DNA of 64,000 bases from Aeromonas piscicola (GCF_000820005.1 NZ_CDBL01000052.1:62001-126000); one strand, 5' to 3'. Counted from the first letter of the stretch, positions 30,633-41,521 are shown. Numbers and translations are program-made. The notes: generated from the sequence alone by a model not told the origin.

Positions 30633-30896
30633 TTATTCGGCCCAGGGCATCTCGGGCAGGGAGTCCAGAAACTGGGCGTAACGCTCAAGGTTGAAGGGAC
30701 CCTGTTCCGTCTCCATCGCCATCAGCTCGGCACCGAGGGCACAGGCGATGTATTGCAGGGCCTCTTCCCGTGGGGTGCCCTTCATCACCAGCCGCATCAG
30801 GGTCGCCTTGACCTGCAACGGGTGACCATCGATCAGCTGGTTGTCGACCATTTCCAGCAGGGTCTGTTCGTCAAAGAACTCGGTGGGTTCGCTCAT
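30633..30896 (-). CDS. Conserved small cytoplasmic protein of unknown function
   Basis: An 87-residue acidic protein starting [17 protein letters not shown]. The ATG at 30896 is preceded by a clear GAGGAAG site; a longer frame from 30914 has none. It is predicted helical and soluble, with [20 protein letters not shown] in the middle. It lies about 107 bases upstream of the ypfJ-like start on the same strand. I do not recognise a named family. Confidence 0.78.
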   Translation of the reverse strand: MSEPTEFFDEQTLLEMVDNQLIDGHPLQVKATLMRLVMKGTPREEALQYIACALGAELMAMETEQGPFNLERYAQFLDSLPEMPWAE

Positions 30897-31070
30897 GCTC
30901 AACTTCCTCGTCATGTCATAAAGGGTGCCAGTATAGCCATGATGGCATTAACACATTGAAATATTTCGATAAAAACATTTCTGCGAGGTCGCTTTTTGTT
31001 ACCCATACTTACTGTGGGTTTGCTGTCGGCAAACGAAAACCATCATAAAATTGCATGGACGGATATCAAG

Positions 31071-31892
31071 ATGCCCACCATAGACTCGCTGTTATCCAAG
31101 CCCCAGAATCTGCCCAATGTGCCCGAAGTCATGCGCGATCTGGTGCAGACCTTTAGTGAGAAGGAACCGGATATCCTGTTGATCGCCAAGAAGATCAACA
31201 AGGATCCCGTCATTTCGGCCAAGCTGCTGCGGCTGGCCAATTCCGCCAAGTTTGGCGGCAGTCGCCAAGTCGGCACCGTCAACGAGGCTGTCGTGCGACT
31301 CGGGGTCGATGTGGTGCGCAACATGGTGCTGGCCTGCGGCCTGACAGGTTCCATCAATGCAGTGCCCGGCATCGACCTCAAGCATTTCTGGGGCAAGGTG
31401 TTCGACGTGGCCGAGCTGGCAAGACGGCTCGCCAAGCTCAAGGGCATGAAGGGGGAGGAGGTGTTCACCTGCGCTCTGCTCTTCGACATGGGGCGGCTCA
31501 TCATGCATGTGGGGTTGCCGGAGAACATGGTGAACCACATCAAGGATCTGGAGCCCAGCAAGGGGCGCGCCAAGGCCGAGGAGCTGGTGGTCGGCTTCAA
31601 TTATGCTCAGACAGGGGCCGAGATGGCCAGGCGCTGGCAATTTCCCCTCAGCATCTGCCATGCGGTGGAGTATCACTACAACCCTTTGCTGGCCAAAGAG
31701 TTCTCTGACGAGGCTGCGCTTATCCACTTGGGCATAGTGCTGGCGGCGCAGTCGGATGTAGGGGAGGAGGCGCCACCCGAGTGGCCCACTCAAGTGGCCG
31801 AGCGACTTGGCCTGCCATGGCCGGATTGCGCCGCCGTGTTCATGGCCTTGCGCGAGCAGGGTAATGGCTATGCGGGTCTGCTGGCGGCCTGA
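31071..31892 (+). CDS. HDOD domain signalling protein
   Basis: A 273-residue single HDOD-domain protein. Features are LPNVPEVMRDLVQTFSEKEPD, ISAKLLRLANSAKFGG and VNEAVVRLGVDVVRNMVL. HDOD domains are HD-related but lack the metal site, and act in signalling, chemotaxis or quiescence control. The start at 31071 is preceded by a GGA-type site; the frame extends upstream to 30996 without one. It stands alone, divergent from the small gene at 30.9 kb. Confidence 0.9.
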   Translation: MPTIDSLLSKPQNLPNVPEVMRDLVQTFSEKEPDILLIAKKINKDPVISAKLLRLANSAKFGGSRQVGTVNEAVVRLGVDVVRNMVLACGLTGSINAVPGIDLKHFWGKVFDVAELARRLAKLKGMKGEEVFTCALLFDMGRLIMHVGLPENMVNHIKDLEPSKGRAKAEELVVGFNYAQTGAEMARRWQFPLSICHAVEYHYNPLLAKEFSDEAALIHLGIVLAAQSDVGEEAPPEWPTQVAERLGLPWPDCAAVFMALREQGNGYAGLLAA

Positions 31893-32009
31893 GCCTGCTC
31901 ATCCTGTTATCGGGGTCGCACTGCGGCCCTTTTTCATGGAGTTTGCCTTGCCAACGAGGCGGAGCAGGGGCAGTCTTGAGGGCCTGTTTTTGCTGAAAGA
32001 GTCCTTGCC

Positions 32010-32531
32010 ATGATCCTCTCCGAGCGCCTGCAGCTGCGCGAACTGACCACAGCCGATGCCCCCTTCATTCTCGAATTGCTCAACGACAGCGACTTTCACC
32101 GTTATATCGGTGATCGCGGCATACGTACCCTGCTCGACGCCGAAAACTACATCCAGCAGGGGCCTGCAGTCAGCTATGGCCGCCATGGCCACGGCCTCTA
32201 TCTGGTCGCGCGCAGGAGCGATGAGGCCAAGCTCGGCATCTGCGGCCTTATCAAGCGCGATACCTTGCCCTGCGAAGACATAGGCTACGCCTTCCTGCCC
32301 GCCTATCGGGGTCAGGGTTACGGCATAGAAGCGGCGCAGGCGGCGCTGCAGGATGGACGGGAAAGGCTGGGGATTGTGCGGGTCATCGCCATCGTCACGC
32401 CGGGCAATAAGCGATCGGTATCACTGCTGGCCAAGCTGGGGCTGGTGCGCAGTCGTCTGGTCAAGCTGAGCGAGGATGCTGATGAGTGTCTGCTGCTGGA
32501 GGCGGTCGGAACTCAAACCTGCCCGGTCTGA
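32010..32531 (+). CDS. GNAT family N-acetyltransferase (RimJ/RimL type)
   Basis: A 173-residue acetyltransferase. It opens MILSERLQLRELTTADAPFI as in the RimJ/RimL group. The acetyl-CoA binding loop is in YAFLPAYRGQGYGIEAAQAAL (about residues 92-112), and TPGNKRSVSLLAKLGL follows. It transfers acetyl groups, probably to protein N-termini or small amines; the target is unknown. Confidence 0.9.
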   Translation: MILSERLQLRELTTADAPFILELLNDSDFHRYIGDRGIRTLLDAENYIQQGPAVSYGRHGHGLYLVARRSDEAKLGICGLIKRDTLPCEDIGYAFLPAYRGQGYGIEAAQAALQDGRERLGIVRVIAIVTPGNKRSVSLLAKLGLVRSRLVKLSEDADECLLLEAVGTQTCPV

Positions 32532-32613
32532 AGCCTGCAACGGCGAGGCTGACACTCTGTGATGGAAGGCGCTGCGAGTAGCGCTGGTGCAGGAGAATAA
32601 GTCCAAGAGGTGA

Positions 32614-32642
32614 AACAAAGAGGCCGCCGTGAGTTGCGGCCT
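32614..32642 (-). terminator. Terminator of the 58-residue gene
   Basis: AGGCCGC (32621-32627) and GCGGCCT (32636-32642) form a stem. On the minus strand it is followed by a T-rich tail (AAACAAAG at 32613-32620 on the plus strand). It supports the short gene upstream being real. Confidence 0.75.
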
Positions 32643-32676
32643 GTCTGCATCGGGCGCTGCCGGTTGGCAGGCAGGA

Positions 32677-32853
32677 TCAGTTGAGGTCTTCGATGGAGAA
32701 CTCGCCAGCGATACCATCACAGGAGATGGCGAAACCGCCGCTGAAGCGGGTGCTGAACTGGATCAGGAACGCATCGGAATCCTGCTCTTGTGGAGGCAGG
32801 TTGATGGGTTTGCTGCGACGCAGGGGCTTGTGTGTATGTATGGCTTTCATCAT
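32677..32853 (-). CDS. Unannotated 58-residue protein
   Basis: A short gene easily missed by length cut-offs. It starts ATGATG at 32853 and ends TGA at 32677. The protein begins MMKAIHTHKPLRRSKPINLP, is basic at the N-terminus, and ends acidic (GEFSIEDLN). A single Cys lies in FAISCDGIAG. It has no membrane segment. The upstream site AGAGAAA is only moderate, but a stem-loop terminator lies 35 bases after the stop. It may be a ribosomally made small regulator or a modified peptide; I cannot assign a function. Confidence 0.6.
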   Translation of the reverse strand: MMKAIHTHKPLRRSKPINLPPQEQDSDAFLIQFSTRFSGGFAISCDGIAGEFSIEDLN

Positions 32854-33267
32854 GGTATTTCTCTATATAAATTAAGTGTTTGCTCCTTGTTTTTGCAAAT
32901 TTCAGGTTAATGGGCGCGGTCAACCGCCAGGGTCGACAAGCGCGCAGGAATACCCAGCCCAAGTCACGGGCGTCTGCACTGTCAAGGAATATGCTGATGC
33001 ATAAATCAAAGTGGGTGGGCAGAACGGGTCTGCGCCGTGAGAGCCGGGCAACGCAGGCAGACAGCCTGACGGTTCTCGAGGCGAGTAAATCAGAAGAAGG
33101 TTATGCGGATACTGACAGGATTCATCGTGAGGTGAAGCATTGCAGGGTAAACATAAACAGGGCTGATTAACTAGCCGGCGCGCATTCTCTCCTCGATATG
33201 AATAAAAAGCAAACAATTATTTGGTGATTTTGTCTCAAATCCGTTTTTTCCAGTATTGCCAGCCACA
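32854..33267. other. Intergenic region with no gene supported
   Basis: AT-rich near 32.85-32.9 kb, probably the promoter of the 58-residue gene. The rest contains only an open frame at 32880-33170 without a convincing ribosome binding site or recognisable protein. I see nothing else definable. Confidence 0.5.
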
Positions 33268-33294
33268 AAAAGGGCTCCCGTCGGGAGCCCTTTT
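33268..33294 (-). terminator. Terminator of the Na+/H+ antiporter gene
   Basis: AAAAGGGCTCCC (33268-33279) pairs perfectly with GGGAGCCCTTTT (33283-33294) around a 3-base loop. It ends the minus-strand antiporter and could act on both strands. Confidence 0.9.
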
Positions 33295-33324
33295 GCATGG
33301 TGCCAACCGGGGTCAGCGGGTGAC

Positions 33325-34602
33325 TCAGTAGTCGCCGCTGGCCTTCTTGGCGGCGGTGATCATAGGGGTGATGGTCATGCCCTGCACCACGATGGAAAAC
33401 ATCACCACCGAGTAGGTCATCACCAGGATCACTTCCCGCAGATCGACGCCGTGTTCCGGCAGCATCATGACGCCAGAGGGCAACGCCAGCGCCATGGCCA
33501 TGGCCAGACCACCGCGCAGACCACCCCAGGTGAGGATCCGCACCGAGAACTTGTTGTAGCTGCGATAGCGGCGGAAGGCCATGTAGGGCAGTGACACGCT
33601 GATGAAGCGGGCGGCCAGACAGAGGGGAACCGCGATGACCAGCAGGATCCAGTCTTGCCAGGCGAGCTCCAGCAACACCAGCGCCAGACCGATCAGCAGG
33701 AACAGCAGGGCGTTGAGGAACTGGTCCATCAACTCCCAGAAGTGATCCAGGTGATGGCTGCTCTGCTCGGAGAAGCCCGAGTGGCGCGTCCAGTTGCCGA
33801 TCATGATGCCGGTGACCACCATGGCCAGGGCGCCGGAGACGCCGACCATGTTGGCCAGCGCAAAGCCGGCGGTCGGGATGCACAGGGTCAGCAGCAGCTC
33901 GAGAGAACCGTCATCGGTGGCGCTGATCATCACGTGGGCGATGAGGCCCAGCACGGCGCCGAACAGTATGCCGCCGAGGGCTTCATGCAGGAACAGGCCG
34001 GCCACGCTGCCGAAGGTGGGTTCCACTCCGCCAAAGGCGACGGCAAACACGGTGGCGAAGATCACCAGACCGACACCGTCGTTGAACAGGGATTCCCCTT
34101 CGATCTGGATGGCGATCTGGGGTGGCGCCTTCATCTTCTTGACGATGGCCAGCACGGCTATGGGGTCGGTAGGGGAGATCAGGGCCCCGAACAACATGCA
34201 GTAGACCAGCGGCAGTTCCCAGCCCAGCAGTTTGGCGATGAACCAGAAGCCGTAGCCGATGATGAAGGTGGAGAGCAGGGTTGCCACTATGGAGAGAATG
34301 GTGATCTCCCACTTCTGGCTACGCAATGCCTTCAGATTGATGCCGAGACCACCGGCGAACAGCAGGAAGCCCAAGATCCCCTTCAGCAGGAAGTTCTGGA
34401 AGTCTATGCTCTCCATGGTTTTGACGGCCAGGGGTTCGAGATTGAACCAGCCCAGCTTACCGAACAGCACCAGCAGCGCGGAGATCAGCATGGATCCGGC
34501 TGTGATGGCGATGGTGGTCTGGATCTTCACAACATACTGATTGGCAAAGGCGATGAAGATCGCCAACGCTGCCAGGAAGCAGAGTGTGTAGTAGACGCTC
34601 AT
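33325..34602 (-). CDS. CPA1 family Na+/H+ antiporter (NhaP-like)
   Basis: A 425-residue membrane protein with about 12-13 helices. The CPA1 signature is FGALISPTDPIAVLAIVKK (about 137-155), followed by the ion-binding motif EGESLFNDGVGLVIF (about 167-181). Such proteins exchange Na+ or K+ for H+ at the inner membrane and contribute to pH and salt homeostasis. The C-terminus is short, without a TrkA-type regulatory domain. The start is the ATG at 34602. Confidence 0.92.
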   Translation of the reverse strand: MSVYYTLCFLAALAIFIAFANQYVVKIQTTIAITAGSMLISALLVLFGKLGWFNLEPLAVKTMESIDFQNFLLKGILGFLLFAGGLGINLKALRSQKWEITILSIVATLLSTFIIGYGFWFIAKLLGWELPLVYCMLFGALISPTDPIAVLAIVKKMKAPPQIAIQIEGESLFNDGVGLVIFATVFAVAFGGVEPTFGSVAGLFLHEALGGILFGAVLGLIAHVMISATDDGSLELLLTLCIPTAGFALANMVGVSGALAMVVTGIMIGNWTRHSGFSEQSSHHLDHFWELMDQFLNALLFLLIGLALVLLELAWQDWILLVIAVPLCLAARFISVSLPYMAFRRYRSYNKFSVRILTWGGLRGGLAMAMALALPSGVMMLPEHGVDLREVILVMTYSVVMFSIVVQGMTITPMITAAKKASGDY

Positions 34603-34805
34603 AGTTATTTTTCTCTTTTGTAAACAGCAAGCACGTATCCATATTGAGGACGGGCATAGGGTACTCTGGGGTTACATGTTACTCATTACCTATTTATGAG
34701 TATATGGGCTGCAGTTACGGACAGATAGACGGCTAGATTTCCATTTGATTTGTTTGCTGCTAGGATGAAGTTCACGCAGTTGCATGGATGTAAGAGGAAC
34801 GAGCG

Positions 34806-37800
34806 GTGTCGAGCATAGAGTCGAATAAAAAGTCGGACATAAAGAAGAAGCTGGAATCCTGTCTCAAGGAACGGATCCTGATCATCGACGGTGCCATGGG
34901 CACCATGATCCAGGGCTACAAGCTGGGTGAGGCGGACTATCGGGGCGAGCGCTTTGCCGACTGGCACACCGACATCAAGGGCAACAACGATCTGCTGGTA
35001 TTGACCCGGCCTGCGGTGATCCGCGAGATCCACGATCAATACTGCGCCGCCGGGGCCGACATCCTCGAGACCAACACTTTCAACGCCACCCGTATCGCCA
35101 TGGCCGATTACGAGATGGAAGCCTTCTCCGCCGAGATCAACCGCGAAGCCGCCCGTCTGGCCCGCGCCGTGGCGGACGAGTGGACGGCCAAAGACCCGGC
35201 CAAGCCGCGCTTCGTGGCAGGGGTCTTGGGCCCCACCAACCGCACCTGTTCCATCTCGCCGGACGTGAACGATCCCGGCAAGCGCAACGTCACCTATGAC
35301 CAGCTGGTGGCTGCGTACACGGAGTCGACCCACGCCCTGATCGAGGGGGGGGCCGACCTCATTCTGATCGAAACCATCTTCGATACTCTCAACGCCAAGG
35401 CTGCCGCCTTCGCGGTGGATCTGGTGTTCGAGGAGCTGGGCTATGTGCTGCCGGTGATGATCTCCGGCACCATCACGGATGCCTCCGGCCGCACCCTCTC
35501 CGGCCAGACTACGGAAGCTTTCTACCATTCGCTTCGCCACGTCAAGCCCATCTCGTTTGGCCTCAACTGCGCGCTCGGCCCCGACGAGCTGCGCCAGTAT
35601 GTCGAAGAGCTGTCGCGCATCAGCGAAACCCATGTCAGTGCCCACCCCAATGCCGGTCTGCCCAATGCGTTCGGCGAGTACGATCTGGACGCGGGGGAGA
35701 TGGCGGACCATATCCGCGAGTGGGCTTCGAGCGGCTTCCTCAACCTGGTAGGGGGCTGCTGCGGCACCACCCCGACCCATATCCGCGCCATGAGTGATGC
35801 GGTGGCGGGCATCAAGCCGCGCGCGCTGCCCACGCTGCCGGTCGCCTGCCGACTGTCTGGCCTCGAGCCCCTCATCATTACCGCGGACTCCATGTTTGTG
35901 AACGTCGGGGAGCGTACCAACGTCACCGGCTCGGCCAAGTTCAAGCGGCTGATCAAGGAGGGGCTCTACGACGAGGCGCTGGATGTGGCCAAGCAGCAGG
36001 TGGAGAGCGGCGCCCAGATCATCGACATCAACATGGACGAGGGGATGCTGGACGCCGAGGCGGCCATGGTGCGCTTCCTGAACCTGATTGCCGGCGAGCC
36101 CGACATAGCCCGAGTGCCGGTGATGATCGACTCCTCCAAATGGGAGGTGCTGGAAGCGGGCCTCAAGTGCGTGCAGGGCAAGCCGGTGGTCAACTCCATC
36201 TCCATGAAGGAGGGGGAGGAGAAGTTCATCGCGCAGGCCAAACTGCTGCGTCGCTACGGCGCCGCCGTCATCGTCATGGCGTTCGACGAGGTGGGCCAGG
36301 CCGATACCCGTGCCCGCAAGTTCGAGATCTGCCAGCGCGCCTACCGGATCCTGGTGGATCAGGTGGGCTTCCCGCCGGAAGACATCATCTTCGATCCCAA
36401 CATCTTCGCGGTGGCGACCGGCATCGACGAGCACAACAACTATGCGGTGGACTTCATCGAGGCGGTGAAGGACATCAAGACCCATTTGCCCCACGCCATG
36501 ATCTCCGGCGGCGTCTCCAACGTCTCCTTCTCGTTTCGCGGCAACGAACCGGTGCGCGAAGCGATCCACGCCGTCTTCCTCTACCACGCTATCCAGAACG
36601 GCATGGACATGGGGATAGTCAATGCCGGTCAGCTTGCCATCTATGAAGACATTCCGGCCGAGCTGAAGGCGAAGGTCGAGGCCGTGGTGCTCAACTTGAG
36701 TGACAGTGCCACCGAGGATCTGCTGGCCATCGCCGAGAAGTATCGTGGCGCTGGTGCCCAGGCAGAGGATCCGCGGGATCAGGAGTGGCGCAGCTGGCCG
36801 GTAGGCAAGCGGCTGGAGCACGCTCTGGTCAAGGGCATCACAGACTTTATCGAAGAGGATACCGAGGAGGCGCGGGCCGGCGCCGAGAAGCCGCTGCACG
36901 TGATCGAAGGGCCCCTGATGGATGGCATGAACGTGGTCGGCGATCTGTTTGGCGCAGGCAAGATGTTCCTGCCCCAGGTGGTCAAATCCGCCCGGGTGAT
37001 GAAGCGGGCTGTGGCCTATCTGCAGCCCTATATCGAAGCCGAAAAACAGGGCGGCTACAGCAATGGCAAGATAGTGCTCGCTACCGTGAAGGGGGACGTG
37101 CACGACATCGGCAAGAACATCGTCGGGGTGGTGCTGCAGTGCAATAACTACGAGATCGTCGACTTGGGGGTTATGGTCTCCTGCGAGACCATTCTCAAGA
37201 CTGCCCGTGAAGTAGGAGCGGACATCATAGGGCTGTCGGGCCTGATCACACCGTCTCTCGACGAGATGGTGCACGTGGCCAAAGAGATGGAGCGCCAGGG
37301 CTTCAAGCTGCCGCTCTTGATCGGCGGGGCCACCACCTCCAAGGCGCACACCGCGGTCAAGATCGAGCAGAACTACAGCGAACCCGTGGTCTATGTGTCG
37401 AACGCATCGCGCGCCGTCGGGGTGGCCCAGAGCTTGCTCAACCCTGAGCTCAAGCCTGCCTTTGTCGCCCGCATCGACAAGGAGTACGAGGTTGCCCGTG
37501 ATCAGCATGCCCGCAAGCAGCCGAGATCCCGGCCTGTCAGTCTGGCCCACGCCCGCGCCAACCGGCAGCAGCTGGACTGGGTTAACTATCAACCGCCGGC
37601 CCCCTGCGAGCCCGGCGTGCAGACGTTCGAAAACGTGTCCGTCTCGGTGCTGCACCCCTATATAGACTGGACGCCGTTTTTCCTCAGCTGGGAGCTGGCG
37701 GGCAAGTATCCGCGCATCCTGGAAGACGAGATCGTAGGTGAGGAGGCGACCAAGCTGTTTGCCGATGCCAACGCCATGCTCGACAAACTCGAGCGTGATG

Positions 37801-38501
37801 GGAGCGTGCGCTGCGCCGGTATCATAGGTTTGTTCCCCGCCAACGGGGTGGGCGACAGCATAGAGGTCTACACCGACGAGTCGCGCACCCAAGTGCGCAA
37901 GGTGTTGCACCATCTGCGCCAGCAGAGCGAGAAGCAGGGCTTCCCCAACTACTGTCTGGCGGATTATGTGGCGCCGAAAGAGAGTGGCCAGCCGGACTGG
38001 ATCGGTGCCTTTGCCGTGACCGGCGGCATCGGCGAGGAGGCCATAGCGCACGCCTACAAGGCCGATCACGACGACTACAACGCCATTCTCATTCAGGCGG
38101 TGTGCGACCGTCTCGCCGAGGCCTTCGCCGAGTATCTGCACGAGCAGGTGCGAAAGCGGCACTGGGGCTATGCCCCCGACGAGGCCCTTAGCAACGAAGA
38201 GCTGATCCGCGAGAACTATCGCGGCATACGCCCGGCGCCCGGCTACCCCGCCTGCCCCGAGCACACCGAGAAGGGCAGCATCTGGGAGCTGCTGGGCGTC
38301 GAGCAGGCCATCGGCATGAAGCTGACGGAATCCTACGCCATGTGGCCGGGCGCGGCCGTGTCGGGCTGGTACTTCTCCCACCCCGACAGCAAATACTTCG
38401 CGGTGGCGCAGATCCAGCAGGATCAGGTGGAAGATTACGCCGCCCGCAAGGGGATGACGCTGGCGGAAGCAGAACGCTGGCTGGGGCCGAACCTGAACTG
38501 A
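34806..38501 (+). CDS. metH: Cobalamin-dependent methionine synthase MetH
   Basis: A 1231-residue enzyme with all four modules. Homocysteine domain (about 20-335): zinc Cys in GLNCALG and GGCCGTTP. Methyltetrahydrofolate domain (about 355-620): [14 protein letters not shown] and [16 protein letters not shown]12 cap and Rossmann domains (650-895): axial His in [11 protein letters not shown]. AdoMet reactivation domain (about 925-1231): [19 protein letters not shown]. It converts homocysteine to methionine using 5-methyl-THF. The start is GTG at 34806 with GAGGA eight bases upstream. A long frame on the opposite strand (34686-38597) is a codon-bias shadow. No B12 riboswitch is seen in the 203-bp leader. 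Confidence 0.98.
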   Translation: MSSIESNKKSDIKKKLESCLKERILIIDGAMGTMIQGYKLGEADYRGERFADWHTDIKGNNDLLVLTRPAVIREIHDQYCAAGADILETNTFNATRIAMADYEMEAFSAEINREAARLARAVADEWTAKDPAKPRFVAGVLGPTNRTCSISPDVNDPGKRNVTYDQLVAAYTESTHALIEGGADLILIETIFDTLNAKAAAFAVDLVFEELGYVLPVMISGTITDASGRTLSGQTTEAFYHSLRHVKPISFGLNCALGPDELRQYVEELSRISETHVSAHPNAGLPNAFGEYDLDAGEMADHIREWASSGFLNLVGGCCGTTPTHIRAMSDAVAGIKPRALPTLPVACRLSGLEPLIITADSMFVNVGERTNVTGSAKFKRLIKEGLYDEALDVAKQQVESGAQIIDINMDEGMLDAEAAMVRFLNLIAGEPDIARVPVMIDSSKWEVLEAGLKCVQGKPVVNSISMKEGEEKFIAQAKLLRRYGAAVIVMAFDEVGQADTRARKFEICQRAYRILVDQVGFPPEDIIFDPNIFAVATGIDEHNNYAVDFIEAVKDIKTHLPHAMISGGVSNVSFSFRGNEPVREAIHAVFLYHAIQNGMDMGIVNAGQLAIYEDIPAELKAKVEAVVLNLSDSATEDLLAIAEKYRGAGAQAEDPRDQEWRSWPVGKRLEHALVKGITDFIEEDTEEARAGAEKPLHVIEGPLMDGMNVVGDLFGAGKMFLPQVVKSARVMKRAVAYLQPYIEAEKQGGYSNGKIVLATVKGDVHDIGKNIVGVVLQCNNYEIVDLGVMVSCETILKTAREVGADIIGLSGLITPSLDEMVHVAKEMERQGFKLPLLIGGATTSKAHTAVKIEQNYSEPVVYVSNASRAVGVAQSLLNPELKPAFVARIDKEYEVARDQHARKQPRSRPVSLAHARANRQQLDWVNYQPPAPCEPGVQTFENVSVSVLHPYIDWTPFFLSWELAGKYPRILEDEIVGEEATKLFADANAMLDKLERDGSVRCAGIIGLFPANGVGDSIEVYTDESRTQVRKVLHHLRQQSEKQGFPNYCLADYVAPKESGQPDWIGAFAVTGGIGEEAIAHAYKADHDDYNAILIQAVCDRLAEAFAEYLHEQVRKRHWGYAPDEALSNEELIRENYRGIRPAPGYPACPEHTEKGSIWELLGVEQAIGMKLTESYAMWPGAAVSGWYFSHPDSKYFAVAQIQQDQVEDYAARKGMTLAEAERWLGPNLN

Positions 38502-38541
38502 ATAGTGATCTCCCCTGTGGTACGGGTTGATCTTTGACGAG

Positions 38542-38592
38542 AAACGGCGGCATCCTTGGGCTGGTTGACAGACCAGCTTAGGACCGCCGTTT
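38542..38592 (+). other. Two-level hairpin downstream of metH
   Basis: An outer stem AAACGGCGG (38542-38550) with CCGCCGTTT (38584-38592) encloses an inner stem GCTGGT (38560-38565) with ACCAGC (38572-38577). There is no T run. It may protect the metH 3' end or act as an imperfect terminator. Confidence 0.5.
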
Positions 38593-38667
38593 GACATATC
38601 GGTGACAACGGGATTGCAGTGTGCAGTTCTGTGTGGTTTGTCTTGTTGTCAGGAGAAACAATTGGCG

Positions 38668-38695
38668 TTGTCTTGGCGCTGTGGCACCTTATACT
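38668..38695 (+). promoter_or_regulatory. Probable sigma-70 promoter of rimK
   Basis: TTGTCT (38668-38673) and TATACT (38690-38695) are separated by 16 bases, with the rimK start 45 bases after the -10. The match is good for a sigma-70 promoter, but no start site is known. Confidence 0.55.
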
Positions 38696-38740
38696 CTCCC
38701 GCCCCATCCTGCCCAGGCACTGCCTTCTAGCGGAATTTTC

Positions 38741-39637
38741 ATGAAGATCGCCATTTTATCCCGTGAGCCCAGAAACTATTCCACCCGCCGTCTGGTCGAG
38801 GTGGCACAGGCGCGCGGTCATCAGGTAGAGGTGCTCGACACCCTGCGCTGCTACATGAATATCGCCTCCCACAGCCCCTCCATTCACTACGAAGGACGAG
38901 AGCTGGAGAGTTACGACGCCGTGATCCCGCGCATCGGCGCCAGCATCACCTTTTACGGTACCGCCGTGCTGCGCCAGTTCGAGATGATGAGCACCATGGC
39001 CCTCAACAGCTCGGTGGCCATCTCCCGTTCCCGCGACAAGCTGCGTGCGATGCAGCTGCTGTCACGCCACGGCATAGGTCTGCCCATCACGGGTTATGCC
39101 CACAGCACCCACGATGTGCCGGATCTCATCACCATGGTGGGGGGCGCCCCTCTGGTAGTGAAGCTGCTGGAAGGGACCCAGGGGATTGGGGTTGTGTTGT
39201 GCGAGACCCAGAAGGCCGCCGAGAGCGTGATCGAGGCCTTTATCCAGACCAACAACAACATCCTGGTGCAGGAGTATATCCGCGAGGCCAACGGCGCCGA
39301 CATTCGCTGTCTGGTGGTCAATGGCAAGGTAGTCGCAGCCATGCGCCGCCAGGCCCAGCCGGGGGAGTTTCGCTCCAACCTGCACCGTGGCGGCACCGCC
39401 GAGGCGATCAAGATAAGCCCCGAAGAGCGGGCGACTGCGGTGCAGGCCGCCAAGATCATGGGGCTGGATGTGGCCGGGGTGGATATTCTGCGCAGTGCCC
39501 GAGGCCCGCTGGTGCTGGAGGTGAACTCCTCCCCCGGCCTGCAGGGGGTAGAAGCGGCCTCCGGCAAGGATGTGGCGGGCAAGATCATCGAATTCCTCGA
39601 ACTCAAGGCGAGCCGCAAGAACAAGCCTGCCGAATGA
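38741..39637 (+). CDS. rimK: Ribosomal protein S6 glutamate ligase RimK
   Basis: An ATP-grasp ligase of 298 residues that adds glutamates to the C-terminus of ribosomal protein S6 and can make poly-glutamate. It starts [23 protein letters not shown]-grasp elements include [36 protein letters not shown] and the metal-binding [15 protein letters not shown] near residue 260. The ATG at 38741 has its own promoter, so it is probably not co-transcribed with metH. It ends at a strong terminator. Confidence 0.96.
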   Translation: MKIAILSREPRNYSTRRLVEVAQARGHQVEVLDTLRCYMNIASHSPSIHYEGRELESYDAVIPRIGASITFYGTAVLRQFEMMSTMALNSSVAISRSRDKLRAMQLLSRHGIGLPITGYAHSTHDVPDLITMVGGAPLVVKLLEGTQGIGVVLCETQKAAESVIEAFIQTNNNILVQEYIREANGADIRCLVVNGKVVAAMRRQAQPGEFRSNLHRGGTAEAIKISPEERATAVQAAKIMGLDVAGVDILRSARGPLVLEVNSSPGLQGVEAASGKDVAGKIIEFLELKASRKNKPAE

Positions 39638-39665
39638 TCGCAGCAACCCGGATGGTTGGAACAGA

Positions 39666-39695
39666 CAAGGCGCCTTCGGGCGCCTTGCTTTTTTT
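39666..39695 (+). terminator. rimK terminator
   Basis: CAAGGCGCC (39666-39674), TTCG loop, GGCGCCTTG (39679-39687), then CTTTTTTT. It is a classic intrinsic terminator with a UUCG tetraloop. The same GGCGCC core recurs at 41535. Confidence 0.95.
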
Positions 39696-40147
39696 GGCTC
39701 GCCACTCGGATGAGGGCTGGGCCGCCAGGGGGCGCTCGACCTGGCCGTCGGAGCAGCGCAACGCACCCGAGTTCAGGTGCCGAGGGCTAGAGCAAGAGGG
39801 GATGCAGAAGGTCATAGCGCTGCGCGAGAAGGAGGGCTCCAGAAGGGTCAGGCCGGCGAAACGATTGGTAAGATTTGGTTTCAAATGAGACTCTCGTTTG
39901 CGTTATCATCTGTTGCAAAATTGCACCATCTCAAGATCAAACACCAAGGCTTAATTATTTTCTGGATGAAGTGGCTGGATTGCGGTGCCGCACTTGCCTC
40001 TCGGTGGCACAAACGCTCTACTTGGCGCCCTTCGCACGTCGCGGAACATAAAAATTTAATAAAACTATCTGCGGATTTTTTGCACGAATACGCCATTCGC
40101 GCCGACTTCCGTCATGATTTTACCTTGTCATAGGCAGACTACGCAGC
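39696..40147. other. brnQ upstream region without a supported gene
   Basis: A 452-bp stretch, GC-rich at first and AT-rich in the last 250 bases. Open frames on both strands here have no convincing ribosome binding site or family features. It probably holds the brnQ promoter and long leader. A small palindrome TGCGGTGCCGCA occurs at 39979-39990. No T-box or attenuator peptide was recognised. Confidence 0.45.
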
Positions 40148-41470
40148 ATGAACAACCAAAAATTAACATCCAGAGACATAGTCGCTCTGGGCTTCATGAC
40201 CTTCGCGCTCTTCGTCGGCGCAGGCAACATCATCTTCCCACCCATGGTCGGGTTGCAGTCCGGTGAGCTGGTGTGGAGCGCCGCCCTCGGCTTTCTGCTG
40301 ACGGCGGTTGGCCTGCCGGTACTCACCGTGGTGGCGCTGGCCAAGGTGGGGGGCGGTGTGGATGCCCTGAGCGCGCCCATCGGCCGCAAGGCCGGGCTCC
40401 TGCTCGCCACCGTCTGCTATCTGGCCGTGGGGCCGCTGTTTGCCACTCCGCGCACGGCGACTGTCTCCTATGAGGTGGGACTGGCTCCCCTGTTTGGCGA
40501 TGATGGCTCGGCCCTGCTGATCTACAGCCTGGTCTACTTCACCCTGGTGATCGGCATCTCCCTCTACCCGGGTCGGCTGCTCGACACAGTGGGTCATGTG
40601 CTTGCGCCGATCAAGATCCTGGCGCTGGCGGCGCTGGGCCTCGCTGTCCTGTTATGGCCTGCCGGCTCTGCCATCCCGGCCATCGAGAGCTACCAGCATC
40701 AGCCTTTCTCCAACGGCTTCGTCAATGGCTACCTCACCATGGACACCCTGGGGGCCATGGTGTTTGGTATCGTCATCGTCAACGCGGCCCGCTCGCGCGG
40801 GGTGAGCAGTGCCGGGTTGCTTACCCGTTACACCATACTGGCCGGCCTTATCGCCGGGGCGGGATTGACCCTGGTCTACCTCAGCCTGTTCCGCCTCGGC
40901 TCGGTGAGCGGTGAACTTGTGCCCCATGCCCAGAATGGCGCCGAGATCCTGCACGCCTACGTCCAGCACACTTTCGGCAGCATGGGCAGCGGTTTCCTGG
41001 CGCTGCTCATCTTCATCGCCTGTCTGGTGACGGCCGTCGGCCTGACCTGCGCCTGTGCCGAGTTCTTCGCCCAGTACCTGCCGCTCTCCTACCGTACCCT
41101 GGTGCTGCTGTTGGGGGGCTTCTCCATGCTGGTCTCGAACCTGGGGCTGAGCCACCTGATCCAGCTCTCGGTGCCGGTACTGACCGCCATCTATCCCCCC
41201 TGCATAGTGCTGGTGGTGCTGAGTTTCACCCTGCGCTGGTGGGGCAATGGCACCCGAGTGGTGGCGCCTGTCATGCTGATCAGCCTGCTGTTCGGTCTTA
41301 TCGATGGGCTCAAGGCCTCGGCCCTGGCCGGCCTGCTGCCGGCCTGGAGTCTCGCCCTGCCGCTGAACGAGCAGGGGCTGGCCTGGCTGCCGCCTTCACT
41401 ATGTGCCCTGCTGCTGGCAGCCCTCTGGGATCGCCTGCAGGGTCGCCCACAGGTGGCCGCCTGTCAGTAA
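40148..41470 (+). CDS. brnQ: Branched-chain amino acid:cation symporter BrnQ
   Basis: A 440-residue, 12-helix transporter of the LIVCS family that imports leucine, isoleucine and valine with Na+ or H+. The N-terminal signature [19 protein letters not shown] (residues 14-32) is intact, as is [10 protein letters not shown] (about 110). It stands alone between two terminators. Confidence 0.95.
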   Translation: MNNQKLTSRDIVALGFMTFALFVGAGNIIFPPMVGLQSGELVWSAALGFLLTAVGLPVLTVVALAKVGGGVDALSAPIGRKAGLLLATVCYLAVGPLFATPRTATVSYEVGLAPLFGDDGSALLIYSLVYFTLVIGISLYPGRLLDTVGHVLAPIKILALAALGLAVLLWPAGSAIPAIESYQHQPFSNGFVNGYLTMDTLGAMVFGIVIVNAARSRGVSSAGLLTRYTILAGLIAGAGLTLVYLSLFRLGSVSGELVPHAQNGAEILHAYVQHTFGSMGSGFLALLIFIACLVTAVGLTCACAEFFAQYLPLSYRTLVLLLGGFSMLVSNLGLSHLIQLSVPVLTAIYPPCIVLVVLSFTLRWWGNGTRVVAPVMLISLLFGLIDGLKASALAGLLPAWSLALPLNEQGLAWLPPSLCALLLAALWDRLQGRPQVAACQ

Positions 41471-41487
41471 GGGCCTGGCCCGAATGA

Positions 41488-41513
41488 AAAAACCGGCCCC
41501 TTGGCCGGTTTTT
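41488..41513 (+). terminator. brnQ terminator
   Basis: AAAAACCGGCC (41488-41498) pairs with GGCCGGTTTTT (41503-41513) around CCTT. It lies 17 bases after the brnQ stop and can act on both strands. Confidence 0.92.
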
Positions 41514-41521
41514 ATGACGGA

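Noticed and set aside
32880-33170. 96-codon plus-strand frame near 33 kb
   Set aside because: No good start site, Arg/Ser-rich composition and no resemblance to a known protein.
34721-34745. MetJ box or cobalamin riboswitch before metH
   Set aside because: Only one partial AGACGGCT-like match was found and no B12-box sequence; too weak to call.
34686-38597. Very long open frame on the minus strand opposite metH (about 1300 codons)
   Set aside because: It is the complementary reading of a GC-rich, codon-biased gene. It is His/Gly/Val/Leu-rich with no family features, while the plus strand encodes a complete MetH.
39777-40133. 118-codon plus-strand frame upstream of brnQ
   Set aside because: Begins just after the rimK terminator without a ribosome binding site; changes composition midway and shows no domain.
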